A stretch of 64,000 nucleotides of DNA from Motiliproteus sp041586735 (GCA_041586735.1 JBFGZQ010000002.1:1-64000); one strand, 5' to 3'; positions 49,864 to 59,072 are shown, counted from the first letter of the stretch. Numbers and translations: made by a program. The notes: generated from the letters alone by a model not told the origin.

Positions 49864-51333
49864 TTAACCGACCCTATAGTTCGGCGCTTCTTTGGTGATG
49901 GTCACGTCATGGACGTGACTTTCTGCCATTCCGGCGCCGGTAATGCGTACAAACTGCGGCCGGGTACGCATCTGCTCGATATCCTGGCTGCCGGTATAGC
50001 CCATACTGGAGCGCAAGCCGCCCATCATCTGATGGACCACAGAGGCCATCGGTCCTTTGCACGCCACCCGGCCCTCGATCCCCTCGGGAACCAATTTCTC
50101 CGCTCCGGCACCGGCATCCTGGAAGTAACGATCAGAGGAGCCCTGCGACTGCGCCATCGCACCGATAGATCCCATGCCCCGATAGGCTTTATAAGTGCGC
50201 CCCTGATACAGTTCGACCTCCCCCGGTGCCTCGTCGGTACCCGCCAACATACTACCGATCATCACCGCGCTGGCACCCGCTGCCACCGCTTTGGCCAGAT
50301 CGCCCGAGAAGCGAATACCGCCATCGGCGATTAGCGGCACACCGCGATCCTGCAGCGCCGCCGCGACATTGGCCACGGCAGAGATCTGCGGCACGCCAAC
50401 GCCGGCAACGATACGTGTAGTACAGATAGAACCCGGGCCTATACCCACCTTAACCCCATCGGCACCCGCATCCGCCAGTGCGATAGCCGCCTCGGCAGTG
50501 GCAATATTACCGCCTATGACCTGTACCCCTTGAAAGTGCTGCTTGATCCAGCGCACCCGATCGATAACGCCCTTGGAGTGACCATGGGCGGTATCGACAA
50601 TAATCACATCCACTCCCGCCTTAACCAGCGCGGCAACCCGCTCTTCGGTTTCTGCACCCGTACCTACAGCCGCACCGACGATCAGACTGCCTTCGCTGTC
50701 TTTGGTGGCATAGGGATAGGCCTTGGCCTTGTTCATATCCTTAACGGTCATCATCCCTTTAAGCTGGAAATCACCATCAACAACCAAAATCTTCTCGATT
50801 CGGTGCTTACGCAGCAGGTTACGAACCTTGTCCGCATCCGCCCCCTCCATGACGGTAACCAGCTGCTCTTTGGGGGTCATGATCGAATCAACGGTCGCAT
50901 CCAGATGCTGCTCGAAACGCATATCCCGACTGGTGACAATGCCGACCAGCTCTTTACCCTTAACCACCGGAAATCCCGAGAAGCCGTGCAGCGCGGCCAG
51001 CTTATGCAGCTCACCCACGCTCAGATCCGGAGAACAGGTAATAGGGTCTTTAACCATGCCACTTTCATAACGCTTCACCTTCAGCACTTCTGCTGCCTGC
51101 TTGGCGATGGTCATGTTCTTATGGATGATGCCGATGCCACCCTCCTGAGCCATGGCGATAGCCAGGCGAGATTCGGTCACGGTATCCATGGCCGCGGAGA
51201 CCAGCGGAATATTCAGCACTATCCCTTTGGTCAGCCGTGTTTTGAGGCTTACGTCCTTAGGCAGAACTTCAGAATACCCGGGTACCAGCAACACATCGTC
51301 GAAGGTCAGCGCTTCCTGAGAAACTCGTAACAT
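49864..51333 (-). CDS. guaB: Inosine-5'-monophosphate dehydrogenase
   Basis: 489 residues (E. coli 488). MLRVSQEALTFDDVLLVPGYSEV opens the TIM barrel. Two CBS domains at about 95-205 (VTSRDMRFE, MMTVKDMNK) are followed by the catalytic loop GPGSICTTRIVAGVGVPQ with the nucleophile Cys, and YRGMGSIGAM. It converts IMP to XMP, the branch point to GMP. ATG 51333 has GGAGG eight bases upstream; the start five codons earlier is rejected. First gene of guaBA. Confidence 0.97.
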   Translation of the reverse strand: MLRVSQEALTFDDVLLVPGYSEVLPKDVSLKTRLTKGIVLNIPLVSAAMDTVTESRLAIAMAQEGGIGIIHKNMTIAKQAAEVLKVKRYESGMVKDPITCSPDLSVGELHKLAALHGFSGFPVVKGKELVGIVTSRDMRFEQHLDATVDSIMTPKEQLVTVMEGADADKVRNLLRKHRIEKILVVDGDFQLKGMMTVKDMNKAKAYPYATKDSEGSLIVGAAVGTGAETEERVAALVKAGVDVIIVDTAHGHSKGVIDRVRWIKQHFQGVQVIGGNIATAEAAIALADAGADGVKVGIGPGSICTTRIVAGVGVPQISAVANVAAALQDRGVPLIADGGIRFSGDLAKAVAAGASAVMIGSMLAGTDEAPGEVELYQGRTYKAYRGMGSIGAMAQSQGSSDRYFQDAGAGAEKLVPEGIEGRVACKGPMASVVHQMMGGLRSSMGYTGSQDIEQMRTRPQFVRITGAGMAESHVHDVTITKEAPNYRVG

Positions 51334-51371
51334 ATAAGCAACCTCCAAATTCGGCTGAAAAAAAAGGGCGA

Positions 51372-51400
51372 ATTATATAACGCAAAAAAGCCCTGAACAA
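51372..51400 (-). promoter_or_regulatory. guaBA promoter overlapping the iscX terminator
   Basis: Reverse strand: TTGTTC (51395-51400), 17-base spacer, TATAAT (51372-51377), then TCGCCC, a GC-rich discriminator of the kind that confers growth-rate and stringent control on guaBA in E. coli. The -35 hexamer lies in the right arm of the terminator hairpin of the upstream isc operon. Confidence 0.65.
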
Positions 51401-51414
51401 CCAATGTTCAAGGC
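51384..51414 (-). terminator. Rho-independent terminator of the isc operon
   Basis: Reverse strand: GCCTTGAAC, loop ATTGGTT, GTTCAGGGC, TTTTTT. A T-G pair makes the stem complete only on this strand. It lies 95 bases past the iscX stop. Confidence 0.85.
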
Positions 51415-51508
51415 TTGATCGCTAAGATACTGATGGATGAATTAACGCCGAGCTGCCAGACCCCTGATCCGCAGCCTCTGCACGTGCTCTAACCCATCAA
51501 CCCGCGCA

Positions 51509-51709
51509 TCAATCCAGCTCGTCGATCCAGGCGGCCTGAATCGCTTCCAGAATTTTTTCCCCGCAGTGCTTAGGATCATCATCAAACGCCTCGAGCGCCA
51601 TCACCCAGCTCATCAATTCGGTAAACCGCAAAGTCGTAGGATCCACATCGGGGTGCTTTTCGACCAACTCGATCGCGATATCCAAGGTATCAATCCATTT
51701 AAGCGCCAT
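51509..51709 (-). CDS. iscX: Fe-S cluster assembly protein IscX
   Basis: 66 residues, the usual size. MALKWIDTLDIAIELVEKHPDVDP and RFTELMSWVMALEAFDDDP are nearly invariant in IscX (YfhJ), an acidic winged-helix protein that binds IscS and iron and tunes the rate of cluster assembly. Last gene of the isc operon, 35 bases after fdx, followed by a terminator. Confidence 0.95.
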   Translation of the reverse strand: MALKWIDTLDIAIELVEKHPDVDPTTLRFTELMSWVMALEAFDDDPKHCGEKILEAIQAAWIDELD

Positions 51710-51744
51710 CGATTCCTCCTAATATTATCATTAACACCATCGGA

Positions 51745-52083
51745 CTAGTGTCCTTCGGACACCTGATTGAGAGTGTACTTGGGGATCTCGATCACCAGAT
51801 CCTGATCGCCCACCAACGCCTGACAACTTAAGCGCGAATCGGGCTCCAACCCCCAAGCCTTGTCCAGCATATCATCTTCAAGCTCATCCGCCTCTTCCAG
51901 GGAATCACCACCTTCGCGCACCACGACATGACAGGTGGTACAAGCGCAGGACTTTTCACAGGCATGCTCGATCTCGATCCCTTGCTCCAAGGCCGCATCA
52001 CAGATACTGATACCGGGCTCGACACTAATCACCTTACCCTCCGGACAAAGTTCAGGGTGTGGTAGGAAGATCAACTGCGGCAT
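51745..52083 (-). CDS. fdx: [2Fe-2S] ferredoxin of the Isc system
   Basis: 112 residues. Cluster ligands are visible in CEKSCACTTCHV (pattern C-x5-C-x2-C) and the distal LSCQAL. PHPELCPEG and EADELEDDMLDKAWGLEPDSRLSCQ are typical of Isc-type adrenodoxin-like ferredoxin. It donates electrons for cluster building and persulfide reduction on IscU. The gene follows hscA by 53 bases in operon order. Confidence 0.96.
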   Translation of the reverse strand: MPQLIFLPHPELCPEGKVISVEPGISICDAALEQGIEIEHACEKSCACTTCHVVVREGGDSLEEADELEDDMLDKAWGLEPDSRLSCQALVGDQDLVIEIPKYTLNQVSEGH

Positions 52084-52136
52084 CTCTACTCCTTAATCCC
52101 CGACCGGGGTTTTACACAAGACGGGATAGTTCCCAA

Positions 52137-53999
52137 TTAAATTTCATTGACCGAATGTCCGGACAGCGCTCGGCGAATACCATCATCCATACGCCGGGAG
52201 GCAAATTCGTCACTGGCCAAACTCAACACCTCAACACCCTTGGCAATCGCCACATGGTCGTCGCCCTGGCGCAACCTCTTGAGCTGCTCGATACCCTGCT
52301 GCAACACCGTCCGATCCTCGACATTGAGCAGCCGCTCACCATCAGCGGCCAACGCACTCTGCAACGCTTCCACCAGACGGTCGGCATCAACCTGCTGTTC
52401 CCGCAGCGTACGTGACTGCAGATCCTGCTGCGCATGACTAAAGGAGTCCTTAATCATGCGGGCAATCTCGCCATCAGCAAGACCATAGGAGGGTTTGACT
52501 TCGACTGCCGTCTCGACACCACTCGCCAGCTCACGCGCAGAGACACCGAGCAAGCCATCCGCATCAACCTGGAAAGTCACCCGCACCTTGGCATTGCCCG
52601 CGGCCATCGGCGGAATGCCGCGCAACTCAAAGCGCGCCAAGGAACGGCAGTCGTCGACCAGCTCGCGCTCGCCCTGCAGCACGTGGATAACCATCGCCGT
52701 CTGACCATCCTGATAGGTGGTAAACTCCTGCGCCCTGGCTACGGGAATCGGGGTATTACGATCGAGGACCTTCTCGACCAAGCCACCCATAGTCTCCAAT
52801 CCCAGCGACAACGGAATCACATCCAGCAGCAACATCTCGGCATCGGGCTTATTACCCGCCAACACATCGGCCTGGATTGCCGCACCGATCGCCACTACGC
52901 GGTCGGGGTCGATATCAGCATGCAGCCGACCACCAAAAAAGTTTTCGACCTGGGTGCGTACCAGCGGTACCCGAGTCGAACCGCCCACCATCACCACCTC
53001 GGCGATCTCGTCAGCACTGACACCGGCATCTTTCAACGCTCGGCGACAGGCGCGCAGTGTCTGTTTAATTTTCGGCTCTATCAGCTGGTCGAACTGCTGA
53101 CGCGTCAGCACGCCCTGCCAAGCCTGTCCCGACAGGTTGATCTTCAGCTCGGTCTGATCCTCAGCAGTCAGCGCCTCTTTGGCTGCCCGCGCAACATCCA
53201 ACAACCGGCGCTGCTCATGCTGAGCCAGCTCGACCTTGCCCATCTGCTGCAGCACCCACTCGGCGATCGCATGATCGAAATCATCACCACCCAAGGCACT
53301 GTCACCACCGGTAGAGAGCACCTCAAAAACACCGCGATGTAGGCGCAGCACCGAGATATCAAAAGTACCACCACCCAGGTCATAGACCGCAAAGGTACCC
53401 TCTGAAGCACGGTCCAGACCATAAGCCACCGCAGCCGCCGTTGGCTCGTTAAGCAAGCGCAACACGTTAATACCGGCCAGTCGGGCGGCATCCTTGGTCG
53501 CCTGGCGCTGGGACTCATCAAAATAAGCAGGCACCGTAATCACCGCTCCCACCAGCTCACCCCCTAGGGAGGCACAACCACGAGCCAACAGCACCTTGAG
53601 AATATCGGCGGACACCTGCACCGGACTTTTATCGCCGGCAACCGTTGTCAGATAGGGCATTCCACCCTCGCCGGGGGCGAATTCATAGGGTAGCTGATCA
53701 CCTAAACGACGCAAATCCTCCACCCCCCGACCCATCAACCGTTTAACTGACACGACGGTATTCATGGGATCATCTGCAGCCTGAGCACGCGCATCAAAAC
53801 CGACCAGCGGCTCGTCATCTGCCCGATAACGGACCACCGAAGGCAACAGATGCCGTCCCTCGGCATCGGCGAGCGTATCCGCCTGGCCGCTACGCACTGT
53901 CGCTACCAAGGAGTTGGTGGTACCCAGATCGATACCCACCGCCAGTTTATGCTGATGAGGTTTGGCACTTTGCCCCGGTTCTGAAATCTGCAGTAGCAT
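52137..53999 (-). CDS. hscA: Fe-S assembly chaperone HscA
   Basis: 620 residues (E. coli 616). Hsp70 ATPase motifs: VGIDLGTTNSLVA, AVYDLGGGTFDISVL, VGGSTRVPLVR. The substrate domain begins near residue 395 (DVIPLSLGLETMGG). It releases clusters from IscU with HscB, recognising the LPPVK motif, which is present in this IscU (LALPPVKIHC). The start codon overlaps the hscB stop as TAATG. Distinguished from DnaK by length, the shorter lid and operon. Confidence 0.97.
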   Translation of the reverse strand: MLLQISEPGQSAKPHQHKLAVGIDLGTTNSLVATVRSGQADTLADAEGRHLLPSVVRYRADDEPLVGFDARAQAADDPMNTVVSVKRLMGRGVEDLRRLGDQLPYEFAPGEGGMPYLTTVAGDKSPVQVSADILKVLLARGCASLGGELVGAVITVPAYFDESQRQATKDAARLAGINVLRLLNEPTAAAVAYGLDRASEGTFAVYDLGGGTFDISVLRLHRGVFEVLSTGGDSALGGDDFDHAIAEWVLQQMGKVELAQHEQRRLLDVARAAKEALTAEDQTELKINLSGQAWQGVLTRQQFDQLIEPKIKQTLRACRRALKDAGVSADEIAEVVMVGGSTRVPLVRTQVENFFGGRLHADIDPDRVVAIGAAIQADVLAGNKPDAEMLLLDVIPLSLGLETMGGLVEKVLDRNTPIPVARAQEFTTYQDGQTAMVIHVLQGERELVDDCRSLARFELRGIPPMAAGNAKVRVTFQVDADGLLGVSARELASGVETAVEVKPSYGLADGEIARMIKDSFSHAQQDLQSRTLREQQVDADRLVEALQSALAADGERLLNVEDRTVLQQGIEQLKRLRQGDDHVAIAKGVEVLSLASDEFASRRMDDGIRRALSGHSVNEI

Positions 54000-54538
54000 T
54001 AAAGGTCCGCCAGTTGGTCTTCTAATGATTCAATTTGTTGCCGCAGTTTATCAAAGAACTGCAACTTACGAAGGGTCAGCAACGCCTGAGCCAGCACGGT
54101 GCTGTCATCGCTAGCCAGATCAACCTCAAGGCTAGCAAAGAGCTCGCATCGTAGTAGCTCGGTTTTCTCTAATAATTGCTCAAGCGCCAGCAGCGGATCG
54201 ACTGCCCCGCGGGCGTCATCCAACTGCTCTCGCAGCAACATCTGCTGCATCAGAAAATCGCCATCTGAAAGGGTTGTCGCGCTGGCATCAGTATCAATAC
54301 CCTTGAGCTCCAACAGATAGGCGGCTCTTTTGAGCGGCGACTTCAACGTCGTCAACGCGTCATTAAGATGAGCGGCCGCCTGTACCGCGCGCAACTGCTC
54401 ACGCTCACCCAGATGGGTATAACGATCAGGATGCAAGGTTTTTTGCAGACTCAGATAACGATCTGTCAGCTGTGTCGTATTAACCTGAAACACTTCAGGC
54501 AGCCCGAACAGGGTAAAAAAATTATTTTCGATAGTCAT
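53999..54538 (-). CDS. hscB: Co-chaperone HscB (J-type)
   Basis: 179 residues. The J domain has FFTLFGLPEVFQVN, YLSLQKTLHPDRY (HPD at about residues 38-40) and a C-terminal three-helix IscU-binding domain (LNDALTTLKSPLKRAAYLLELKG). It recruits IscU to HscA. The ATG at 54538 is preferred over a TTG four codons upstream, but no good RBS is visible for either. The N-terminal Cys found in some homologues is absent. Confidence 0.95.
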   Translation of the reverse strand: MTIENNFFTLFGLPEVFQVNTTQLTDRYLSLQKTLHPDRYTHLGEREQLRAVQAAAHLNDALTTLKSPLKRAAYLLELKGIDTDASATTLSDGDFLMQQMLLREQLDDARGAVDPLLALEQLLEKTELLRCELFASLEVDLASDDSTVLAQALLTLRKLQFFDKLRQQIESLEDQLADL

Positions 54539-54637
54539 GAACAGAGTCAAGAATCCACTGGGGCAGCATTAAAAATGTCTCGCTCGACAGACAGACTATC
54601 GATACAAGGTCTGCTAACCGGGCGTAAAGGCTCTGCG

Positions 54638-54961
54638 TTAGACGCTGAAACTCTCACCACAGCCGCATTCACTGCGCGCGTTAGGGTTGTTGAATTTAAA
54701 GCCTTCGTTGAGTCCCTCTTTGACAAAATCGAGTTCGGTACCATCGAGATACGTCAAACTCTTAGGATCAATAATGACTTTAACGCCATCGATATCAAAC
54801 ACCTGATCTTCAGGATCGATAGCATCAGAAAACTCCAGTACATAACCCATACCCGAACAGCCGGTGGTACGAACCGCCACCCGGATACCGGTACCTGCAC
54901 CGCGATTAACCAGGAACTTACTAACGTGGGCATGTGCCGCCTGGGTCATGGAGATAGCCAT
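54638..54961 (-). CDS. iscA: A-type Fe-S carrier IscA
   Basis: 107 residues. The three conserved Cys are in RTTGCSGMGY and the C-terminal SECGCGESF. MTQAAHAHVSKFL and LDGTELDFVKEGLNEGFKFNNPNA match IscA. It carries or stores clusters, chiefly 4Fe-4S delivery. It is placed after iscU with a 69-base gap and before hscB, the standard operon order. Confidence 0.96.
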   Translation of the reverse strand: MAISMTQAAHAHVSKFLVNRGAGTGIRVAVRTTGCSGMGYVLEFSDAIDPEDQVFDIDGVKVIIDPKSLTYLDGTELDFVKEGLNEGFKFNNPNARSECGCGESFSV

Positions 54962-55030
54962 AAAACTCCCTCAACTAGCAGCTAGCCGATCCATAAACCA
55001 GCTGCTGCTTAGTACTATTGCGTGGTAATA

Positions 55031-55411
55031 TTATGAATTTTTAGTGCGGTAGTCAGCAATTGCCGCCTTGATCGCATCTTCAGCCAGAACTGAACAATGT
55101 ATCTTTACCGGCGGCAGTGCCAACTGCTGCGAGATCTGGGTATTTTTCAACTCTGCAGCCTGATCCAACGTCATCCCTTTGACCCATTCGGTCACCAGCG
55201 AGCTTGACGCGATCGCCGAACCACAGCCGTAGGTCTTAAATTTAGCATCCTCAATGACACCCGCGTCATTCACCTTGATCTGCAGGCGCATCACGTCACC
55301 ACAGGCAGGCGCACCCACCATGCCAGTACCCACATGAGAATCCTGATCGTCCATCTTACCGACGTTACGGGGGTTTTCGTAGTGGTCTAATACTTCTTCG
55401 CTATAAGCCAT
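55031..55411 (-). CDS. iscU: Fe-S scaffold protein IscU
   Basis: 126 residues. Scaffold Cys residues in GAPACGDVM, KTYGCGSAIASSS and VKIHCSVLAEDAI, plus the LPPVK chaperone recognition site and the conserved Asp in GAPACGD. MAYSEEVLDHYENPRNVGKMD is the usual N-terminus. It builds 2Fe-2S clusters on sulfur from IscS. 50 bases after iscS. Confidence 0.98.
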   Translation of the reverse strand: MAYSEEVLDHYENPRNVGKMDDQDSHVGTGMVGAPACGDVMRLQIKVNDAGVIEDAKFKTYGCGSAIASSSLVTEWVKGMTLDQAAELKNTQISQQLALPPVKIHCSVLAEDAIKAAIADYRTKNS

Positions 55412-55461
55412 GATTCATTACCTCTTGAATGCGTCTCTTTTGAGTATCCGGAGCACCCGGA

Positions 55462-56676
55462 TTAGTGGCTGACCCACTCCACTTTTTCCAAATCTACACC
55501 GTCTTTATACATATCCCACAATGGCGACAGTTCACGCAGCTTGGTCACCGCGGTACGCACCTTGTCGATCGCAAAGTCGATCTCTTCTTCGGTAGTAAAC
55601 CGGCCAATGGCAAACCGAATCGAACTGTGCGCCATCTCATCATTCATACCCAACGCCCGCAATACATAAGAGGGCTCGAGACTCGCCGAAGTACAGGCTG
55701 AACCCGAGGACACAGCCAGATCTTTGAGCGCCATCAACAGCGACTCGCCTTCAACGAAGTTAAAACTGATATTGATGTTACCGGCGACACGCTGATCAGG
55801 ATCACCATTACAAAACACCTGCTCCAGATCGTTCACTCCATCCCATAAACGCTGGCGCAGCTTTAGCAGCCGGCGATTCTCTTCGTGCATCTCGGCCTTA
55901 GCCAGTGCAAAGGCTTCGCCCATGCCAACACTTTGATGGGTCGCCAGGGTGCCGGAACGCATGCCGCGCTCATGACCACCACCGTGCATCTGCGCTTCGA
56001 GTCGAACCCGTGGTTTACGACCGACGTACAGCGCACCGATCCCTTTGGGGCCGTATACCTTGTGCGCCGAAAACGACATTAAATCGACTTTAAGCAGCTC
56101 CAGATCGATATTGATCTTGCCCGCACTCTGGGCGGCATCGACATGAAACAGCACCTTATGCTCACGGGTGATCTCACCTATGGCCGCAATATCGTTGATC
56201 ACGCCGATCTCATTATTGACGTGCATGATAGAGACCAGGATCGTATCGTCACGCAACGCCTGCTTGATCGACTCCGGCGTCACGATGCCATTCGGCAGCG
56301 GGTCCAGATAGGTCACCTCGAACCCTTCGCGCTCTAACTGGCGACAGGTATCCAACACCGCTTTGTGCTCGATTTTAGAGGTGATGATGTGCTTGCCCTT
56401 CTTACTGTAGAAGTGCGCCACCCCCTTAATCGCCAAGTTATCCGACTCGGTAGCACCCGAGGTCCAGACAATCTCACGCGGGTCGCAGTTAACCAGGTCG
56501 GCCACCTGACGCCGGGCAATTTCGACCGCCTCTTCCGATTTCCAGCCGAACAGATGTGAACGCGAGGCAGGATTGCCAAAATTCCCCTCAAGCGTCAGGC
56601 ACTGGGCCATCTTTTCTGCCACTCGGGGATCGACCGGCGTCGTTGCAGAATAATCCAGATAGATCGGCAGCTTCAT
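55462..56676 (-). CDS. iscS: Cysteine desulfurase IscS
   Basis: 404 residues, identical in length to E. coli IscS. MKLPIYLDYSATTPVDPRV opens the protein; the PLP Lys is in DLMSFSAHKVYGPKG, and the active Cys in SSGSACTSASLEPSYVLRALG. It provides persulfide for Fe-S, thiamine and tRNA thiolation. ATG 56676 has GGAG six bases upstream; a longer frame from 56736 would overlap iscR and is rejected. Confidence 0.98.
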   Translation of the reverse strand: MKLPIYLDYSATTPVDPRVAEKMAQCLTLEGNFGNPASRSHLFGWKSEEAVEIARRQVADLVNCDPREIVWTSGATESDNLAIKGVAHFYSKKGKHIITSKIEHKAVLDTCRQLEREGFEVTYLDPLPNGIVTPESIKQALRDDTILVSIMHVNNEIGVINDIAAIGEITREHKVLFHVDAAQSAGKINIDLELLKVDLMSFSAHKVYGPKGIGALYVGRKPRVRLEAQMHGGGHERGMRSGTLATHQSVGMGEAFALAKAEMHEENRRLLKLRQRLWDGVNDLEQVFCNGDPDQRVAGNINISFNFVEGESLLMALKDLAVSSGSACTSASLEPSYVLRALGMNDEMAHSSIRFAIGRFTTEEEIDFAIDKVRTAVTKLRELSPLWDMYKDGVDLEKVEWVSH

Positions 56677-56704
56677 TTTATTCTCCATAGGATCTGAACC
56701 ACCG

Positions 56705-57184
56705 CTATGCGGATGCTTCAATCCGTTCAAATTCAATCGTTTTCAATTGCTCTTTATCCAACCGTTGCGAAACAGTCTGAACATCCTTTCGCTCGACCAG
56801 ATTTTCCAAGCTAATGCCACTAAGAAAGCCGTGAATCTGCTCACTGAGATCACACCACAGATAATGCGTTAGACAAGCATCACCCTCATGGCAATCGCCC
56901 TTACTATTACAACCGGTGGCATCGACCGACTCATTGACAGCATCAATCACCTGCACTACAAAAATATCAGCTTTTTCACGACTCAACTGATAGCCGCCAC
57001 CCGGGCCGCGGACACTCTTGACCAAGCCACCACGGCGCAGTTTGGCAAACAGCTGCTCCAGATAAGAGAGCGAAATTCGCTGTCGCGACGAAATATCGGC
57101 TAAGCTAATCGGTCCCCGACCCTCATGTAAAGCCAGATCCAACATGGCTGTAACGGCGTAGCGCCCTTTGGTCGTTAATCGCAT
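56705..57184 (-). CDS. iscR: Rrf2-type Fe-S regulator IscR
   Basis: 159 residues. Winged helix MRLTTKGRYAVTAMLDLALHE, SLSYLEQLFAKLRRGGLVKSVRGPGGGYQL, and three Cys in ATGCNSKGDCHEGDACLTH that with the following His ligate a 2Fe-2S cluster. With cluster it represses its own operon; without it, it acts at type 2 sites. A near-consensus type 1 site overlaps its promoter. First gene of iscRSUA-hscBA-fdx-iscX. The acidic C-terminal extension is common. Confidence 0.97.
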   Translation of the reverse strand: MRLTTKGRYAVTAMLDLALHEGRGPISLADISSRQRISLSYLEQLFAKLRRGGLVKSVRGPGGGYQLSREKADIFVVQVIDAVNESVDATGCNSKGDCHEGDACLTHYLWCDLSEQIHGFLSGISLENLVERKDVQTVSQRLDKEQLKTIEFERIEASA

Positions 57185-57219
57185 CGGTATAACCCCCGTA
57201 ATGATTGTTGCTGAGAGGG

Positions 57220-57252
57220 ATTATCCATTAGCCGACTATTTTAGTCAATTAT
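57220..57252 (-). promoter_or_regulatory. isc operon promoter with IscR type 1 site
   Basis: Reverse strand: TTGACT (57243-57248), 17 bases, GATAAT (57220-57225). The 25 bases from 57252 down to 57228 match the E. coli IscR type 1 consensus at 23 of 25 positions by my count (ATAATTGACT...TAGTCGGCTAA) and cover the -35. A second right-half copy, AGTCGGCTAATC, lies about 25 bases further upstream, recalling the paired sites of E. coli. Confidence 0.85.
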
Positions 57253-57313
57253 TATCCAAGCAAAGCGCTGATTAGCCGACTCGACTAAGCAGTAACCAAC
57301 CAACCCTGCAGCA

Positions 57314-58126
57314 TCAAGGAGCCTCTTGAGGCGTCTTTTTCAACGGTCGCTCCTCACCGACCTCAGCAAAATCCTCTGACCTCAGCTCAGGCAGGCGCTG
57401 CCCAGGGCAATCCCCGCCCAAGGCGCGCAGCGCCTCGCTCATGACCTCAATCCGCTTATCCACCGCCTGCAGATGATCAAGCAGCGCTTGAATCGCATGC
57501 GCCACCGGGTCAGATAACTCACTGGTCACCCCGTAGGCATTGAAGCCAATTTTATCTGCCATCTGTTGGCGCAGATGCGCCTGATCCAGACAATCTGAGC
57601 CACCGCCGCCTCCGCCGCGCACGATTCGCCCAGGAATACCCACCACCGTCGCACCGGCTGGCACCGCCTTGGTCACCACCGCATTGGACCCGATCCGCGC
57701 GCCTTTGCCGACCACAAAAGGACCCAGGATCTTGGCGCCCGCACCCACCACTACGTCATTTTCCAAGGTCGGATGGCGCTTACCCTTATTCCAGGTCGTC
57801 CCTCCCAACGTCACCCCGTGATACAGGGTGACGCCGTCACCAATCTCAGCCGTCTCACCGATCACCACCCCCATACCGTGATCGATAAAAAAACGTCGCC
57901 CAATACGGGCACCCGGATGAATCTCAACCCCGGTCAACCAGCGCGCCAACGTAGAGATCGTTCGCGCCAGCCATTTAAAACCCCGCACCCACAAACCATG
58001 ACAGAGCCGGTGAAACATTAACGCGTGCAGACCCGGATAATTGGTCAGCACCTCAAACGCATTTCGAGCCGCAGGATCGCGCTCAAACACCGATTGAATA
58101 TCTTCACGTAATTGATTAAACATCAT
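57314..58126 (-). CDS. cysE: Serine O-acetyltransferase
   Basis: 270 residues. The N-terminal helical domain (LREDIQSVFERDPAARNAFEVL) is followed by left-handed beta-helix hexapeptide repeats (GARIGRRFFIDHGMGVVIGETAEIGDGVTLYHGVTLGGTTW) with the catalytic His and Asp in FIDHGMG. It makes O-acetylserine for cysteine. The C-terminal 80 residues after GRIVRGG are longer than in the short plasmid-type SATs. It overlaps trmJ by 11 bases, as in many gammaproteobacteria where trmJ-cysE-iscR are neighbours. Confidence 0.95.
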   Translation of the reverse strand: MMFNQLREDIQSVFERDPAARNAFEVLTNYPGLHALMFHRLCHGLWVRGFKWLARTISTLARWLTGVEIHPGARIGRRFFIDHGMGVVIGETAEIGDGVTLYHGVTLGGTTWNKGKRHPTLENDVVVGAGAKILGPFVVGKGARIGSNAVVTKAVPAGATVVGIPGRIVRGGGGGGSDCLDQAHLRQQMADKIGFNAYGVTSELSDPVAHAIQALLDHLQAVDKRIEVMSEALRALGGDCPGQRLPELRSEDFAEVGEERPLKKTPQEAP

Positions 58127-58904
58127 TAGCGCCCTGCTTGCTGATAACCTTCTCCATTGCGGTTAAAATTCCTCGCAAAATACTCACCTCGACTCGGTCC
58201 AGATGCGTGCGTAGATACAACCTTCGCAGCCGAGCCATCAGTTGACGCGGATTATCCGGATCTAAAAACTCGATATCGGTCATCACCTTCGCCATATGAA
58301 TGAAAAGTCGCTCCAACTCATCGCTACTGGCCGACTCTATATCCCAGGCCGTCCCCCAGTGCCGGTCTACACTTGCCTGAGCATCAGCAGATCCTTGCTC
58401 AGCAGCCAGACTCGCCATCCGCAACTCATAACAGACCACCTGCACCGCCGCCGCCAAATTCAACGAGCTAAAATCTGGATTTGAAGGAATATGGACATGT
58501 CGATGACAGCGATGCAGCTCATCATTGGTCAGCCCCCGATCCTCACGACCAAAGACCAGCGCCACTTGGGGCCGCTCGGCCGACGCGGCAGCGAACACCG
58601 ACATGACCTGCTCAGCCAACTGCCGGGGATCGACCACCGGCCAGGGAATATGGCGCCCACGGGCACTAGCCCCCACCACCAACTGACAACCCGCTACGGC
58701 CTGATCCAGCGTCTCGACAACCCGCGCCTGATCGAGGACATCCGTAGCACCCGCAGCTCGCGCAAACGCCGCATCATCAGGAAACGCCCTGGGTTCCACC
58801 AATACCAACTGGCTCACACCCATATTTTTCATGGCACGAGCCACACCACCGATATTACCGGGGTGAGTAGTATTAACCAGCACAACGCGCAGCGAGGCGA
58901 GCAT
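58116..58904 (-). CDS. trmJ: tRNA (Cm32/Um32) methyltransferase TrmJ
   Basis: 262 residues. SPOUT fold: LVNTTHPGNIGGVARAMKNMG (Asn and Arg of motif 1), VFGREDRGLTNDELHRCH (motif 2) and IPSNPDFSSLNLAAAVQVVCYELR (motif 3, knot). The C-terminal helical extension is typical of TrmJ. It methylates the 2'-O of position 32 in tRNA. ATG 58904 has GGAG eight bases upstream; the frame from 58925 is rejected. Located upstream of cysE and divergent from suhB, a conserved arrangement. Confidence 0.95.
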   Translation of the reverse strand: MLASLRVVLVNTTHPGNIGGVARAMKNMGVSQLVLVEPRAFPDDAAFARAAGATDVLDQARVVETLDQAVAGCQLVVGASARGRHIPWPVVDPRQLAEQVMSVFAAASAERPQVALVFGREDRGLTNDELHRCHRHVHIPSNPDFSSLNLAAAVQVVCYELRMASLAAEQGSADAQASVDRHWGTAWDIESASSDELERLFIHMAKVMTDIEFLDPDNPRQLMARLRRLYLRTHLDRVEVSILRGILTAMEKVISKQGANDV

Positions 58905-59042
58905 CCACAGATCTCCGAAAAACACAAAGCAAAAGATTTTAGCAGATAACCTACCGCCAACGTAAGCTATCCGCTAAATCGCTGACCATCGCCATACCTA
59001 GCCTCCGACAGGCGCCGGCCCGTGACAAAAGCGCCGAAACAC

Positions 59043-59072
59043 TTAGGCGCCGCCGGCCTAGTTTGCTATACT
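59043..59072 (+). promoter_or_regulatory. Probable promoter of the suhB homologue
   Basis: Extended -10 TGCTATACT (TATACT at 59067-59072) with GC-rich CCGCG after it; a poor -35, TTAGGC (59043-59048), lies 18 bases upstream. Transcription would start about 30 bases before the ATG at 59109. Confidence 0.5.
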
